From Legionella maceachernii (GTDB lineage Bacteria; Pseudomonadota; Gammaproteobacteria; Legionellales; Legionellaceae), in contig NZ_FUXJ01000014.1 of the NCBI RefSeq assembly GCF_900167045.1, positions 49,920 through 113,919 of the forward strand: a stretch of DNA of 64,000 nucleotides, written 5' to 3'. This document shows, in pieces, positions 19,141 to 28,051 of the stretch (the first letter of the stretch is position 1; each line of letters opens with the position of its first letter). Under the pieces are notes generated by a model. That model was given only the letters and a program-made list of their open reading frames with translations. It searched no databases and was not told where the DNA came from. The position numbers were made by a program, and so were the translations under genes.

Positions 19141-19388
19141 CAGACAACTGGAACTAAACGGCCCTTAAGTCCAGGAGATATCACGGTTGCCATGCCAGGT
19201 GTGTTAGTCAGTGTGCATGTTGCTGTGGGTCATCATGTCATTGAGGTCAGACTTTGTTAGTTCTTGAAGCAATGAAAATGGAAACGGAAATTCATGCGCT
19301 TTTCAATGGCATTGTAGTGGATGTTTTCTGCAAGAAAAGAGATAAAGTAACACCCGCCCAGGTTCTACTTTCTATTGAGAAGCATTGA
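19141..19388 (+). pseudogene. remnant of a biotin carboxyl-carrier domain (oxaloacetate decarboxylase alpha/pyruvate carboxylase type)
   Basis: From about 19159 one frame reads RPLSPGDITVAMPGVLVSVH then VAVGHHVIE. It hits TAG at 19258-19260 in frame, but shifting by one base near 19244 restores GQTLLVLEAMKMETEIHALF and continues to DKVTPAQVLLSIEKH and TGA at 19386-19388. EAMKMETE is a biotinylation site, and PGDITVAMPG is the linker start of the biotinyl domain in OadA and pyruvate carboxylase proteins. A single missing G explains the break. The large catalytic part that should precede the domain is absent, with an in-frame stop at 19138-19140. This is a decayed 3' end, orphaned beside aroQ-accBC. 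Confidence 0.85.
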
Positions 19389-19397
19389 CCTCCATCG

Positions 19398-20354
19398 TTA
19401 GCGATGCCCGGCTTTTAAAATACGCTCTCTAATGGCTAGCCATTCCCCTTGTTTGGGGGGCAATTCAATAGCAATAAAAGCAGCCTCTGATTGATCTGCC
19501 CGCCGTAACTGATAATAAAGTTCGAAAGCTACTTTTTCAGGTGTATTGGGGAGTTGATAGTAAAGTTTCGCGTTTGCGTCGGGCATAGGAGCAAAGGCAA
19601 TGACATAGACAGCAGATTGGGACTCCTGACAAAAGCGTTGTATGGCTGCACTATCGGAAAAACAATACAGCGGCTTTTCGGGTTGATAATGGCTTGCTAA
19701 TCGCCCGGGAGCTCTTATTGCGCTGGGTTTTTTTACCTGTTTTCCAGTTAAAACAGCATTAATTTGCAGCTCATTAATTGAACCATGACGTAAAATCTCA
19801 TACCCTTCAGGGCTAGTGGCTGCAAGAATAGTCGATTCAATTCCTACCTCACAGCGTCCACCGTCGAGGATTAAAAGTTTATCCTGCTTAAAACTATCTT
19901 GAACATGGTTAGCGGTTGTGGGACTAATTTTACCAAATGGATTAGCAGACGGGGCGACTAAAGGAAAATTAAGTCGGTGCAAGAGTGCTTGGGTAACGGG
20001 GTGTTTGGGGCAACGTATGGCAACCGTATTTTGACCGCCTGTAATGAATGGACTAATGCAGCCCGATTTGCTCTTCATCACCAAAGTAAGGGGACCGGGC
20101 CAGAAATGTTTCATCAAAATAGGAACATAATCAGGGATATAAGAGACCCATCGCGATAATTCCCAACCTTCGGCAACATGCATAATCAACGGATGATTCA
20201 AGGGCCTATTTTTTATGGCGTAAATTTTTTTTATCGCACAGTCATCTTCAGCATTGCCTGCGAGGCCGTAAACTGTTTCAGTGGGTATTGCTACCACCTC
20301 ACCTTGCTGTAAATGAGAAATAGCTAATTCAATGTCGGTCGTGATAGTGCTCAT
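19398..20354 (-). CDS. tsaC: L-threonylcarbamoyladenylate synthase, Sua5/YwlC type
   Basis: A 318-residue enzyme that makes threonylcarbamoyl-AMP from threonine, bicarbonate and ATP for t6A37 of tRNA. The YrdC domain (1-200) has PTETVYGLAGNAEDD, IYAIKNRPLNHPLIMH, PGPLTLVMKSK, VAIRCPKHPV and APSANPFGKISPT. A C-terminal Sua5 domain (about 225-318) is present, joined by APGRLASHYQPEKPL, which makes this the long Sua5 form rather than the short TsaC. It stands alone on the minus strand just after the biotin-domain pseudogene. TsaD for the same pathway begins the window. Confidence 0.92.
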   Translation of the reverse strand: MSTITTDIELAISHLQQGEVVAIPTETVYGLAGNAEDDCAIKKIYAIKNRPLNHPLIMHVAEGWELSRWVSYIPDYVPILMKHFWPGPLTLVMKSKSGCISPFITGGQNTVAIRCPKHPVTQALLHRLNFPLVAPSANPFGKISPTTANHVQDSFKQDKLLILDGGRCEVGIESTILAATSPEGYEILRHGSINELQINAVLTGKQVKKPSAIRAPGRLASHYQPEKPLYCFSDSAAIQRFCQESQSAVYVIAFAPMPDANAKLYYQLPNTPEKVAFELYYQLRRADQSEAAFIAIELPPKQGEWLAIRERILKAGHR

Positions 20355-20824
20355 AGGCGATAAATGTCTTCAGATAGCGAAAATGTGAGTGTTGAATTAT
20401 TACTCAAAATTCCGCTGAGGCAAACATTAATGATAAAAAATTTTAGTAGGTTCTCAGCAAAAGACAGGTATCTTGGCTCTAAAATCCCTGATAAAATGAT
20501 AATTCGGATTTTAGGAAGCCCAACCTCAGGATAAAACCGCTTACCCAAAATTCGTAAATCAAACTCAACGGGTAAGTTCAAACTTAGTTGTTATCAGGCT
20601 TAACAAACAGGATGTTGTGGGCTGATTGTCAATTCAATAAGAAAATATCCCATTTGTTCGATTTGATAGCGCATAGCGGCTATAGGGCCTTATTGTGCAA
20701 AAAATAGACATTTGTGGATGGATTATTGCAATTGGTTGCTCACTAGACTAGCAGGGAAATGTTAACAACAGCGACAGACCCAGGACGAGTTTGCCTCATG
20801 CTTACTTTAAGGAGAAAGTCTAAA
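20355..20824. other. 470-base intergenic region before proA
   Basis: No convincing gene. A 76-codon minus-strand frame (20351-20581) has poor protein character and no ribosome site. The region must hold the proA control sequences; I see no clear sigma-70 promoter or repeat apart from the ribosome site AAGGAG about 10 bases before ATG 20825. Confidence 0.5.
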
Positions 20825-22459
20825 ATGCAATTAAATTTTCGCTTGTCCGTTCCAGCAACTTGTTTAGGATTAGCCGCAATCACTTCAGCACAAGCCGTCG
20901 AACCAATGCCTCTGCAGCAAGCATCTTTTAAGAGGATACAACAGCAATTCCAATTGGTTCTACCCGGTGTTGCAAACGCTGGAGGAGCTCCAGATACTTT
21001 GCAGTTTATCCAGCAACGCACGGACAAAAATCACGTAACCCATGTTCGCATGCAACAGCAATATTTAGGTTTCGAAGTGTACGGCGGTTATGCCATTATG
21101 CACAGCAAGGCAACAGCTATGCATTTGCTGAATACTCAGAATAATGTGTGGATGAACGGGGTCTTATATCGGGGTTTGCCTGATGAATTGGGTCAACCCT
21201 CAGCCGATTTTATTAAGAATACCATCGTCGCTCTGCAACAATTTAAAGCACACTATCAAGGCAAGGATGTAAGTGAAGAGCAGGTCACTCCTATGGTCTA
21301 TATTGATAACCAACACCAAGCGCATTGGGCTTATCGTGTGAGTATGTACATACGTCATGAGCACCAAATTCCCGAAAGATCCACAGCGATTCTTGATGCA
21401 AAAACCCACAAGTCTTTCATTCAGTGGAATGATATTAAAACGGCTCGTATGGCAGTAAAAGGAACTGGTTATGGGGGCAATAGTAAAACGGGTCAATATC
21501 TTTTTGGGAAAACGTTTCCTCTATTGGATTTGACTTACGATAACCTATTAAAAACGTGCTATATGGAAAACGCTGCAGTGAGAGTAGTGGATATGGAGCA
21601 CAAGTATCATTCGTTAAATCTTCCGATGAAATTTAGATGCAGAAATTCTCAAGACAATAATCCACTTACTTTTTGGACCGGTTACCGAAATGATGGTTAT
21701 GACAAAATAAATGGAGGATTCTCACCCACTAATGATGCATTGTATTTCGGTTATGCCATAAAGCACATGTATCGTGACTGGTACGATATTGAGGTTTTAT
21801 CGAAAAAAGGAAATTCAATGCAGATAGTCATGCGCGTGCATTACGGGGAGGGTTATGATAATGCGTATTGGGATGGTAGACAAATGACGTTTGGTGATGG
21901 TGATTTAACGAGTATGTATCCCTTAGTATCCTTGGGCATTGGTGCTCATGAAATCAGCCACGGTTTTACTGAGCAACATTCTAATCTCCAATACACGGGG
22001 CATTCGGGTGGTCTCAATGAGTCGTTCTCAGACATGGCAGCGCAGGCTGCGGAGTTTTATTCCACTGGCAAAAACACTTGGTTAATTGGTGCCGAAATTA
22101 TGAAAAAGGGCAGTGGTATTGAAGCATTGCGCTATATGGATAAGCCCAGCCGAGATGGACAATCGATCGATTCGGCTGAGCAGTATTATGAGGCATTGGA
22201 TGTGCATTATTCCAGTGGTGTCTACAATCGTTTGTTTTACTTGATGTCAACACTATCAGGCTGGAATCCACGAAAAGCCTTCGAAGTCATGGTGAAAGCG
22301 AATATGGATTATTGGACTCCTACCGCAACCTTTGATGAAGCAGGTTGTGGTGTACTTAACGCCACCCATGATTTCGGTTTTTCAGTGGATGATGTGAAAA
22401 AATCTCTGGCAGCTGTCGCTGTTAATTTTGATTCCTGCGTCATTGGAAATAATGGTTAA
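20825..22459 (+). CDS. proA: secreted zinc metalloprotease ProA/Msp (M4, thermolysin family)
   Basis: A 544-residue M4 metalloprotease, the size of L. pneumophila ProA/Msp (543). Order of parts: signal peptide (ending ITSAQAVE), FTP/PepSY propeptide to about residue 205, then the mature thermolysin-like domain. Zinc ligands are H375 and H379 in HEISH with E376 catalytic, and E399 in GGLNESFSD. ProA is exported by the type II Lsp system in L. pneumophila and degrades host proteins. ATG 20825 has AAGGAG upstream and begins the signal peptide directly; ATG 20759, in the same frame, would add 22 residues and is unlikely. Its stop overlaps that of the convergent hydrolase gene. Confidence 0.96.
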   Translation: MQLNFRLSVPATCLGLAAITSAQAVEPMPLQQASFKRIQQQFQLVLPGVANAGGAPDTLQFIQQRTDKNHVTHVRMQQQYLGFEVYGGYAIMHSKATAMHLLNTQNNVWMNGVLYRGLPDELGQPSADFIKNTIVALQQFKAHYQGKDVSEEQVTPMVYIDNQHQAHWAYRVSMYIRHEHQIPERSTAILDAKTHKSFIQWNDIKTARMAVKGTGYGGNSKTGQYLFGKTFPLLDLTYDNLLKTCYMENAAVRVVDMEHKYHSLNLPMKFRCRNSQDNNPLTFWTGYRNDGYDKINGGFSPTNDALYFGYAIKHMYRDWYDIEVLSKKGNSMQIVMRVHYGEGYDNAYWDGRQMTFGDGDLTSMYPLVSLGIGAHEISHGFTEQHSNLQYTGHSGGLNESFSDMAAQAAEFYSTGKNTWLIGAEIMKKGSGIEALRYMDKPSRDGQSIDSAEQYYEALDVHYSSGVYNRLFYLMSTLSGWNPRKAFEVMVKANMDYWTPTATFDEAGCGVLNATHDFGFSVDDVKKSLAAVAVNFDSCVIGNNG

Positions 22460-23313
22460 AGGGTTTTGTAAAATTGTCCCAGACACTCTGCTACGGTGTC
22501 TGGGTGCTCCATATGAACATGATGTCCACCTTCAAGGTAGTGAATTTGTAAGTTTTTTATTGCTTCCTCACGCGTTCTTCTTTGTCCTTTATCGAATTCA
22601 AAACCATGACTAGCCCAAATGAGACAACTTTTTGCTTGAATATTATTTAAACACGACAAAATTTGATTTTCAGTCAGCCGTAAAGGTGTCGCAAGCAGCA
22701 GACGCCTGTCATGTCGCCAGTAAAAAGTCTCTTTTCTTCTCTGCAGTCCACGTTGGCTAATAATTTTGATGTATTTGGGAGCTAAAAACCCGTGTTTAGC
22801 TCGCGCATGGACTGCCAATTCCAATGAAGGATAAGCTTTTACTTCGTGAGCTGCGTCTTCACAAGCGAGCTTGGCGTATTTTGCCAGTTGCGCGCAACAA
22901 TGTTCTTCTAAGTCAGAAAAGGGGCCAAGCCCTTCTATTAAAACCAGAGATAAAATTTGATCAGGGACAACACCAGCAACAAGACTTCCTAAACAAGCAC
23001 CCATGGAATGGCCTAAGAGATGATATTGGTCAAAACCAAGCGCTTTGGCAATTTGCAAGACATAGAAAATACCATCCACAAAATGATAATAACAGCCTTC
23101 AGGTAGATGAGATGAATGTCCATGTCCGGGCAGATCAATCGCGATAACATGGAATTGCTTTGATAAGTAAGGGGCTAGCAATTCAAAAGAATTGGCGTTA
23201 TCGAGCCAACCATGAATCGCAATAAGGGGAGGCAAGTAAGGTTCTCCCCAGGTTTTATAGGCAATAACAAATCCTGGGATAGTGAGAGTGGATGCATTCA
23301 TGTCTTGAGTCAT
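22456..23313 (-). CDS. alpha/beta hydrolase
   Basis: A 285-residue alpha/beta hydrolase. Oxyanion-region motif IAIHGWLDNANSF, LPGHGHSS after strand 4, the nucleophile elbow LLGHSMGA with S103, and a C-terminal EGGHHVHMEHPD carrying the likely catalytic His. It resembles the serine hydrolase-like/haloperoxidase-type proteins rather than lipases; substrate unknown. It has no signal peptide, so it is probably cytoplasmic. The last bases overlap proA (TTAA shared by both stops), so the two genes converge with no room for a terminator. The ribosome site is weak; M5 is an alternative start. Confidence 0.9.
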   Translation of the reverse strand: MTQDMNASTLTIPGFVIAYKTWGEPYLPPLIAIHGWLDNANSFELLAPYLSKQFHVIAIDLPGHGHSSHLPEGCYYHFVDGIFYVLQIAKALGFDQYHLLGHSMGACLGSLVAGVVPDQILSLVLIEGLGPFSDLEEHCCAQLAKYAKLACEDAAHEVKAYPSLELAVHARAKHGFLAPKYIKIISQRGLQRRKETFYWRHDRRLLLATPLRLTENQILSCLNNIQAKSCLIWASHGFEFDKGQRRTREEAIKNLQIHYLEGGHHVHMEHPDTVAECLGQFYKTL

Positions 23314-23380
23314 TACGATTATTTTTATTAATATATTTTTATTAATAATAACCTATGTTAACAACATTTGTCGTAGTGCA

Positions 23381-23409
23381 TTGTTGAGACAAAAGCAAAT
23401 TGTTAGAAT
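23381..23409 (+). promoter_or_regulatory. candidate sigma-70 promoter for the subtilase gene
   Basis: TTGTTG (23381-23386), a 17-base spacer, then TAGAAT (23404-23409), about 27 bases before ATG 23437. Each hexamer differs from consensus at one or two positions. Supported only by spacing and position. Confidence 0.4.
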
Positions 23410-23436
23410 AAATATCTTTTTCCTATTACGACAGCA

Positions 23437-25215
23437 ATGAAAAAATTACATTTAATTTTCCTCCTTTGCTTTTCAGTCACTGTGTTCGCAGGCGCTAATA
23501 TTGATCAGGATGTGCTTAATAACCTGAGAACTGGAAAGCTAAAAAGTGCGACTGACTCTTCTACTTTATCAGTCCTTGTTTTTTTGTACTCTAATGAGAA
23601 GAAAAAGGAATTTTTAGAGGATATTAGGCATTTTCCTAATACTAGCTTTCAGGATTTGGGTTTCATGCCCGCTGTAGCGGTGACGTTGCCTGCGAATTTG
23701 TACGATTTGAATAGGATTGCTAACCATAAAGCGGTTGCCCAAATTTCGTTCAACAATCCAAGCACGCAAGAGTTGGACGTTAGTGTTCAAGCAATAAAAT
23801 TGGCTCCTTCTTCGTCCTATCTTGATGTAAATAACTGGTGGGCACATGGATATACAGGGAAAAAAGGGGTGCTCGGATTAATTGATGACGGCGTTGACCC
23901 CACCCATCCTGATTTAGCCAACAAGCAATTGATAGTGCGCACAGAGAATGGCTCGCACTATGAGGATTTTATAAATGGAGTAAGAGCACCTCACGGAACA
24001 GGTATTGCCTGTATTTATGGCAGTAATAATGAAAAATACAAAGGGGTTGCTTATGAGCTCCCCACCATTATTACAGGTTTGTCTGGTCCCGAAAACTCGG
24101 ATGCACAAAGCATTATGATGACCATGTCAACCTTAGACTGGATGCTGGAGCGCTCTGAAATTAAACCCACATTGATCAACTACAGTATGGGGAATGGCAG
24201 GGTATCTTGTCAGGGCTGCCCTGAATGGAGCGGACTTGCCCGGTTAATTGACTATGTGGTGAATGAGAAAAAAATTCTGTGGGTGAAATCAGCAGGTAAC
24301 GGAGGATATATAGAACCAACAAAAAATCTTCATTACGCATCCACTTTAACGGTGCCTGGCGATAATTATAATGCACTAACCGTGGCCAATATGAGCCTTA
24401 ACGTGATCGAAAACAATAGTACGATGAAGACTGCTGATCGAAACCAGCACATCATTCGCTCCACAAGCAGCCGAGGGCCCACCCCCTATGGAAGACGTAA
24501 ACCAGACTTAACCGCGCCTGGTCATGATACGAGAACGTGCGCTCCCGATGTCCAAATCTATCGCTTTAACTATATCAAGGATATGGATTACCGCGATGGA
24601 CATCGTTTAATGGGTGGAACAAGTTCTGCTGCGCCGCATGTCGGAGGAGCCGCTTTGTTGCTTCAAGATGCCGGTATTAAAAATCCTATGGCCATCAAAG
24701 CGTTATTAATCAATAGCGCTGATGCCTGGACAGATAGCGGGAAATCCGATCATGAGAAACAAGCGCATTTTTCAGTGATGGGTTCTGAGTGGAATAGGAC
24801 TTATGGTTGGGGTTATATCAATATGCAGGCTGCTTTTGAGCAAAGAAATGATCTCATCGAGGATGAGTTAACGCTAAAAAAACCAGTGCTAGAATATCGA
24901 ACTGATTTGCAAGTAGGGGAAAAAGTCACTTTGGTCCATGAGCGTCGCGTAGGGTTTTCGGCAGATGGCGCTGCGTGGAAGCTAAGTCATCTTTCTGTGG
25001 AAATAATTGACCGTGATACTGAAGAAGTTATTGCGAAAGATGATAGTCCAATTGATACAGTGCATCAGGTCGCCAATTGTGAGCGGTTGGCGGGGGAAAG
25101 AAATTGTTCCTCATCAACGAAACCTATTCATGCATTAGTCCGTGTGAAATTACTTAGTTCAACAATAGACGGCAGTGATAGAGAGCCATTTGCTCTGGTT
25201 TTGCGAACAAAATAA
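23437..25215 (+). CDS. secreted subtilisin-like serine protease (S8)
   Basis: A 592-residue subtilase. Signal peptide (MKKLHLIFLLCFSVTVFA), an I9-like prodomain about 35-110, then the S8 fold: D150 in LGLIDDGVDPTHPDL, H186 in RAPHGTGIA, oxyanion N288 in SAGNGG, and the nucleophile S396 in MGGTSSAAPHVGG. The Asp motif is DDG instead of the commoner DTG/DSG. After the catalytic domain (ending near 465) comes a beta-rich C-terminal region of about 130 residues with four cysteines (two of them in ERNCSSS and NCERL). It lies two genes after ProA, so this is a small secreted-protease neighbourhood. Whether it goes through Lsp is unknown. Confidence 0.93.
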   Translation: MKKLHLIFLLCFSVTVFAGANIDQDVLNNLRTGKLKSATDSSTLSVLVFLYSNEKKKEFLEDIRHFPNTSFQDLGFMPAVAVTLPANLYDLNRIANHKAVAQISFNNPSTQELDVSVQAIKLAPSSSYLDVNNWWAHGYTGKKGVLGLIDDGVDPTHPDLANKQLIVRTENGSHYEDFINGVRAPHGTGIACIYGSNNEKYKGVAYELPTIITGLSGPENSDAQSIMMTMSTLDWMLERSEIKPTLINYSMGNGRVSCQGCPEWSGLARLIDYVVNEKKILWVKSAGNGGYIEPTKNLHYASTLTVPGDNYNALTVANMSLNVIENNSTMKTADRNQHIIRSTSSRGPTPYGRRKPDLTAPGHDTRTCAPDVQIYRFNYIKDMDYRDGHRLMGGTSSAAPHVGGAALLLQDAGIKNPMAIKALLINSADAWTDSGKSDHEKQAHFSVMGSEWNRTYGWGYINMQAAFEQRNDLIEDELTLKKPVLEYRTDLQVGEKVTLVHERRVGFSADGAAWKLSHLSVEIIDRDTEEVIAKDDSPIDTVHQVANCERLAGERNCSSSTKPIHALVRVKLLSSTIDGSDREPFALVLRTK

Positions 25216-25302
25216 TCAGTATGTCTAATAATTTTCTTTGACGACATGGATGCGTAAAAAATGATATGCTAAAAATAGAAACTCAATTAATTATTTATCA
25301 AT

Positions 25303-26073
25303 ATGCAGCAATCCAGGAGTCTGTCTCTAATAACCTACAACATTCATAAAGGATTTGGATTAGGTAAGGTTCGCTTTTTATTACCAGAGATGCGTGAGGC
25401 TTTATCGGCACTAAATCCTGATTTTGTCTTTCTGCAAGAAGTGCAAGGCGAGCACCGACGCCGGGAAAAGCGAATCAATGCTTGGCCTGATCTTCCTCAA
25501 TTCGAGTACATTGCGGAAGAAATTTGGCCTCATTTTCTTTATGCAAAAAATGCAATTTATCAATCAGGTCACCATGGCAATGCTATTTTGAGCAAATATG
25601 TTTTTGATCGATTTGAAAACATTAATTTGTCTTCCATGAATCGTGCTTCGCGGAGTATCTTGCATGGCCAAATAAAGATAGGGGAGAATCCACAAATCAC
25701 TGTGCATTTGCTTTGTGTTCATTTAGGTTTATTTAAAGCAGAGCGAATTTCTCAGTGTCAAGCCTTAATGCAGCGCATTTCCGCGGTTGTGCCTGAGCAT
25801 GAACCTTTACTCATGGCTGGTGATTTTAATGATTGGCGCCATCATTTATCCGATCTTTTGGCAGATGAATTAGGGATAAACGAAGCTTTTTTTATGTTGA
25901 AAGGGCGTCATGCTCGTTCCTTTCCTGCCATAAAACCTGCTCTTTGTGTGGATCGAATCTATTATCGCGGAATGGAGGTGGTTGATGTACAGTGTCTACA
26001 GGGAAAACCTTGGCGTATGTTGTCGGATCATGTGCCTTTGCTAGCTCGATTTGAATTGTTTCCAGAGCGATGA
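25303..26073 (+). CDS. endonuclease/exonuclease/phosphatase (EEP) family protein
   Basis: A 256-residue EEP-fold metal-dependent phosphodiesterase. Motifs: ITYNIHKGFG (metal/phosphate Asn), FLQEVQGEH (catalytic Glu), LCVHLGLF, MAGDFNDWR (metal-binding Asp and Asn) and LSDHVPLLARF (Asp-His pair). The nearest familiar proteins are the YbhP/YafD-like group of unknown substrate; some Legionella EEP proteins act on lipids, but nothing here shows that. There is no signal peptide. A possible promoter (TTGACG at 25238, TGATAT at 25262, 18-base spacer) precedes it. The substrate (DNA, phosphoinositide or other phosphodiester) cannot be told from sequence. Confidence 0.9.
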   Translation: MQQSRSLSLITYNIHKGFGLGKVRFLLPEMREALSALNPDFVFLQEVQGEHRRREKRINAWPDLPQFEYIAEEIWPHFLYAKNAIYQSGHHGNAILSKYVFDRFENINLSSMNRASRSILHGQIKIGENPQITVHLLCVHLGLFKAERISQCQALMQRISAVVPEHEPLLMAGDFNDWRHHLSDLLADELGINEAFFMLKGRHARSFPAIKPALCVDRIYYRGMEVVDVQCLQGKPWRMLSDHVPLLARFELFPER

Positions 26074-26145
26074 GCCGAGCGTGGAGAGAGTTCCTTGAAT
26101 AAGGCTATTGCCAAAAATCAGGAGGGCTCTCGCTTTGCTCGGAAT
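26074..26145. repeat. imperfect intergenic palindrome
   Basis: GCCGAGCG near 26076 and TCGCTTTGCTCGG near 26130-26143 form the arms of a long imperfect inverted repeat between two convergent genes. The right part, GCTCGGAATGACA, is a typical dispersed intergenic palindrome seen in many Proteobacteria. It could act as a transcript end. Only one copy is seen in the window. Confidence 0.4.
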
Positions 26146-26164
26146 GACAATGAAGGGTATGCAA

Positions 26165-27175
26165 TTACTCCATATCGCTCTTATACTCGCCAAAACAAGC
26201 GATGCTGTTTAAGCGGGCTCGTTTGAATAAAGCGTCTTGTGCAGCCTTAATATTAGCCTTTTGACCTTTCCAAGCTTTTAGACAATCTTCTTGCAGTGCA
26301 CGTCCATAAGAAAAACTTAAATTCCATGGTTGATAGCCTAAACTATTAATGGCATTTAAGTTGATGGTAGCTTGTTCTGGAGTTTGTCCACCTGAAAGGA
26401 AATTGATTGTAGGGACTGCTGCAGGAACATGGTTTCGGAACACACTAATGGTGTATTCAGCAATTTCTTCTGGTGAGCTGAAAGGAGTTGCATTTTTACC
26501 AGAAGTAATCATGCTGGGCTTTAGAACCATGTGTTCGAGTTCGACTTGATGAATAAATAAGGCATGAAAGAGTTCGTGCAAAACCATTTCGGTTGCTTCA
26601 GCGCAATGCTCAATGGAGTGATCGCCATCCATTAATACTTCAGGCTCAACAATAGGAACAATGCCTTCTGACTGACAAGTTGCAGCATAACGGGCCAGCA
26701 TTTCAGCGCCTGCTTTAATCGCCGTTAAGCTAGGTGTGTAATTTGAAATGGAATAAACATTTCGCCATTTTGCAAATTTTGCGCCTAATTTTTTAAACTG
26801 TTGCAAGCGTTCAGTTAACCCATCTAAACCTTGAGTTACTTTTTCATTTTCGGTGTTCACTAAGTTAACTAAACCTTTATCCACTTTAATACCAGGAACA
26901 ATACCTTTTTTGGCAAAAAGATCAGCAACAGGAGTACCATGTTCATCCTTATGGCTAAACGTTTCTTCAAATAAAATGACGCCATTGATGTATTGTTCTA
27001 AATCGGGTGTAGTAGCCAGTAAAATGCGATAATCGCGACGATTTTCTTCGCTATTTTCTAGACCAATGGATTCAAATCGTTTGCCAATGGTGCCCCCGCT
27101 TTCATCAGCAGCCAAAATGCCCTTGCCATCTTGCAGCAAGAGCTCCATCGTTGCTGACAATTCATCATAATGCAT
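26165..27175 (-). CDS. class I fructose-bisphosphate aldolase
   Basis: A 336-residue class I (Schiff-base) aldolase of the eukaryote-like family that cleaves fructose-1,6-bisphosphate. Motifs: GILAADESGGTIGKRF, the FEETFS segment, PGIKVDKG, KFAKWRNVYSI, VPIVEPEVLMDGDH, and the Schiff-base lysine K219 in LKPSMITSGKN, with FLSGGQTPEQATINLNAIN near the end. The usual C-terminal Tyr tail is shortened to CFGEYKSDME. It is followed by the flavin reductase-like gene on the same strand, whose start lies upstream, 41 bases apart. In L. pneumophila I recall the same neighbourhood between proA and dotV. Confidence 0.94.
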   Translation of the reverse strand: MHYDELSATMELLLQDGKGILAADESGGTIGKRFESIGLENSEENRRDYRILLATTPDLEQYINGVILFEETFSHKDEHGTPVADLFAKKGIVPGIKVDKGLVNLVNTENEKVTQGLDGLTERLQQFKKLGAKFAKWRNVYSISNYTPSLTAIKAGAEMLARYAATCQSEGIVPIVEPEVLMDGDHSIEHCAEATEMVLHELFHALFIHQVELEHMVLKPSMITSGKNATPFSSPEEIAEYTISVFRNHVPAAVPTINFLSGGQTPEQATINLNAINSLGYQPWNLSFSYGRALQEDCLKAWKGQKANIKAAQDALFKRARLNSIACFGEYKSDME

Positions 27176-27216
27176 AGTATTAATCTCCTCATGATTTACA
27201 TAACGGTTGTACGTGT

Positions 27217-27957
27217 CTATTTTGCTGGCGAAGAAATGTATTTCTCACGAATAATTTGTTGCATACCAAAGCCATGCTCTTTTAAATAATTAAACGCCTC
27301 ATCAATCATACCTGGATTTCCGCATAAATAAACGATGTCTTCTTGTGGGTTAAGAGCGAGGTCAGGAAAAGCACTTTGCACATATCCTGAGTATTCGCAC
27401 TCACCTAATGCCTTATCGGCACGGCTTAAGTGAGCGCGAAAACTGACTTGTGGAAACTCGGCTGCAAATCGCTTAAAGTCCTCACCATAAAGAATGTCAC
27501 TCTGTTTTTGTACGCCCTGTAGTATCACTACCCGTAAGTCAGGGTTAGTTTGCAGGCGACGTTTTAATTCTTCAATCATGGCACGATAGGGGGTTACACC
27601 GGTGCTGGTTGCGACCAAAATATAGCGTTTAGGCCTCTCGTCTTTAAGAATCAAACGGCCAAACGGGCCGGTAATATTGATTTGATCCCCTGATTTTAGA
27701 TTAAATAATAATTCAGTCCCCGGGCCTCCCTTTACATAGCCTGCTGCAAATTCAATACGACCGTTTTGTGTCGGTATATTGGCAATGCTGTAACTACGCT
27801 TAAGCATTTTACCATCACGTTCAAAATGAATGGTAATAAACTGGCCAGGAATATAGGTAAAAGGAGGGGACTCTGGCACCTTGAAAATAAAGTGCTTTAC
27901 GTAAGAAGAAATCATAAATGCTTCTTCCAAAATGATGGGAAAGGTACTGACTTGCAT
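27217..27957 (-). CDS. ferredoxin-NADP+ reductase-like FAD/NAD(P) oxidoreductase
   Basis: A 246-residue FNR-superfamily protein. The FAD-binding barrel (about 1-105) contains GQFITIHF and RSYSIAN (54-60), and the NAD(P) domain starts with YILVATSTGVTPYRAM, then VVILQGVQKQSDILY and VYLCGNPGMIDEAF. No ferredoxin or heme domain is attached, so electrons must go to a separate acceptor. It could be a flavin or ferredoxin reductase; the partner cannot be told. The gene is divergent from dotV with about 95 bases between start codons. Confidence 0.88.
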   Translation of the reverse strand: MQVSTFPIILEEAFMISSYVKHFIFKVPESPPFTYIPGQFITIHFERDGKMLKRSYSIANIPTQNGRIEFAAGYVKGGPGTELLFNLKSGDQINITGPFGRLILKDERPKRYILVATSTGVTPYRAMIEELKRRLQTNPDLRVVILQGVQKQSDILYGEDFKRFAAEFPQVSFRAHLSRADKALGECEYSGYVQSAFPDLALNPQEDIVYLCGNPGMIDEAFNYLKEHGFGMQQIIREKYISSPAK

Positions 27958-28051
27958 AATTAAATTACAATATATTTAAGAAAGATTACTAATATAGGGG
28001 AAAAATTATGCATTGCAAGAGTATAAAGATAATTGAGTATATAATTAGACT

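Noticed and set aside
20351..20581. 76-codon minus-strand frame before proA
   Set aside because: No ribosome site, biased composition, and overlap with the sua5 start; looks like chance.
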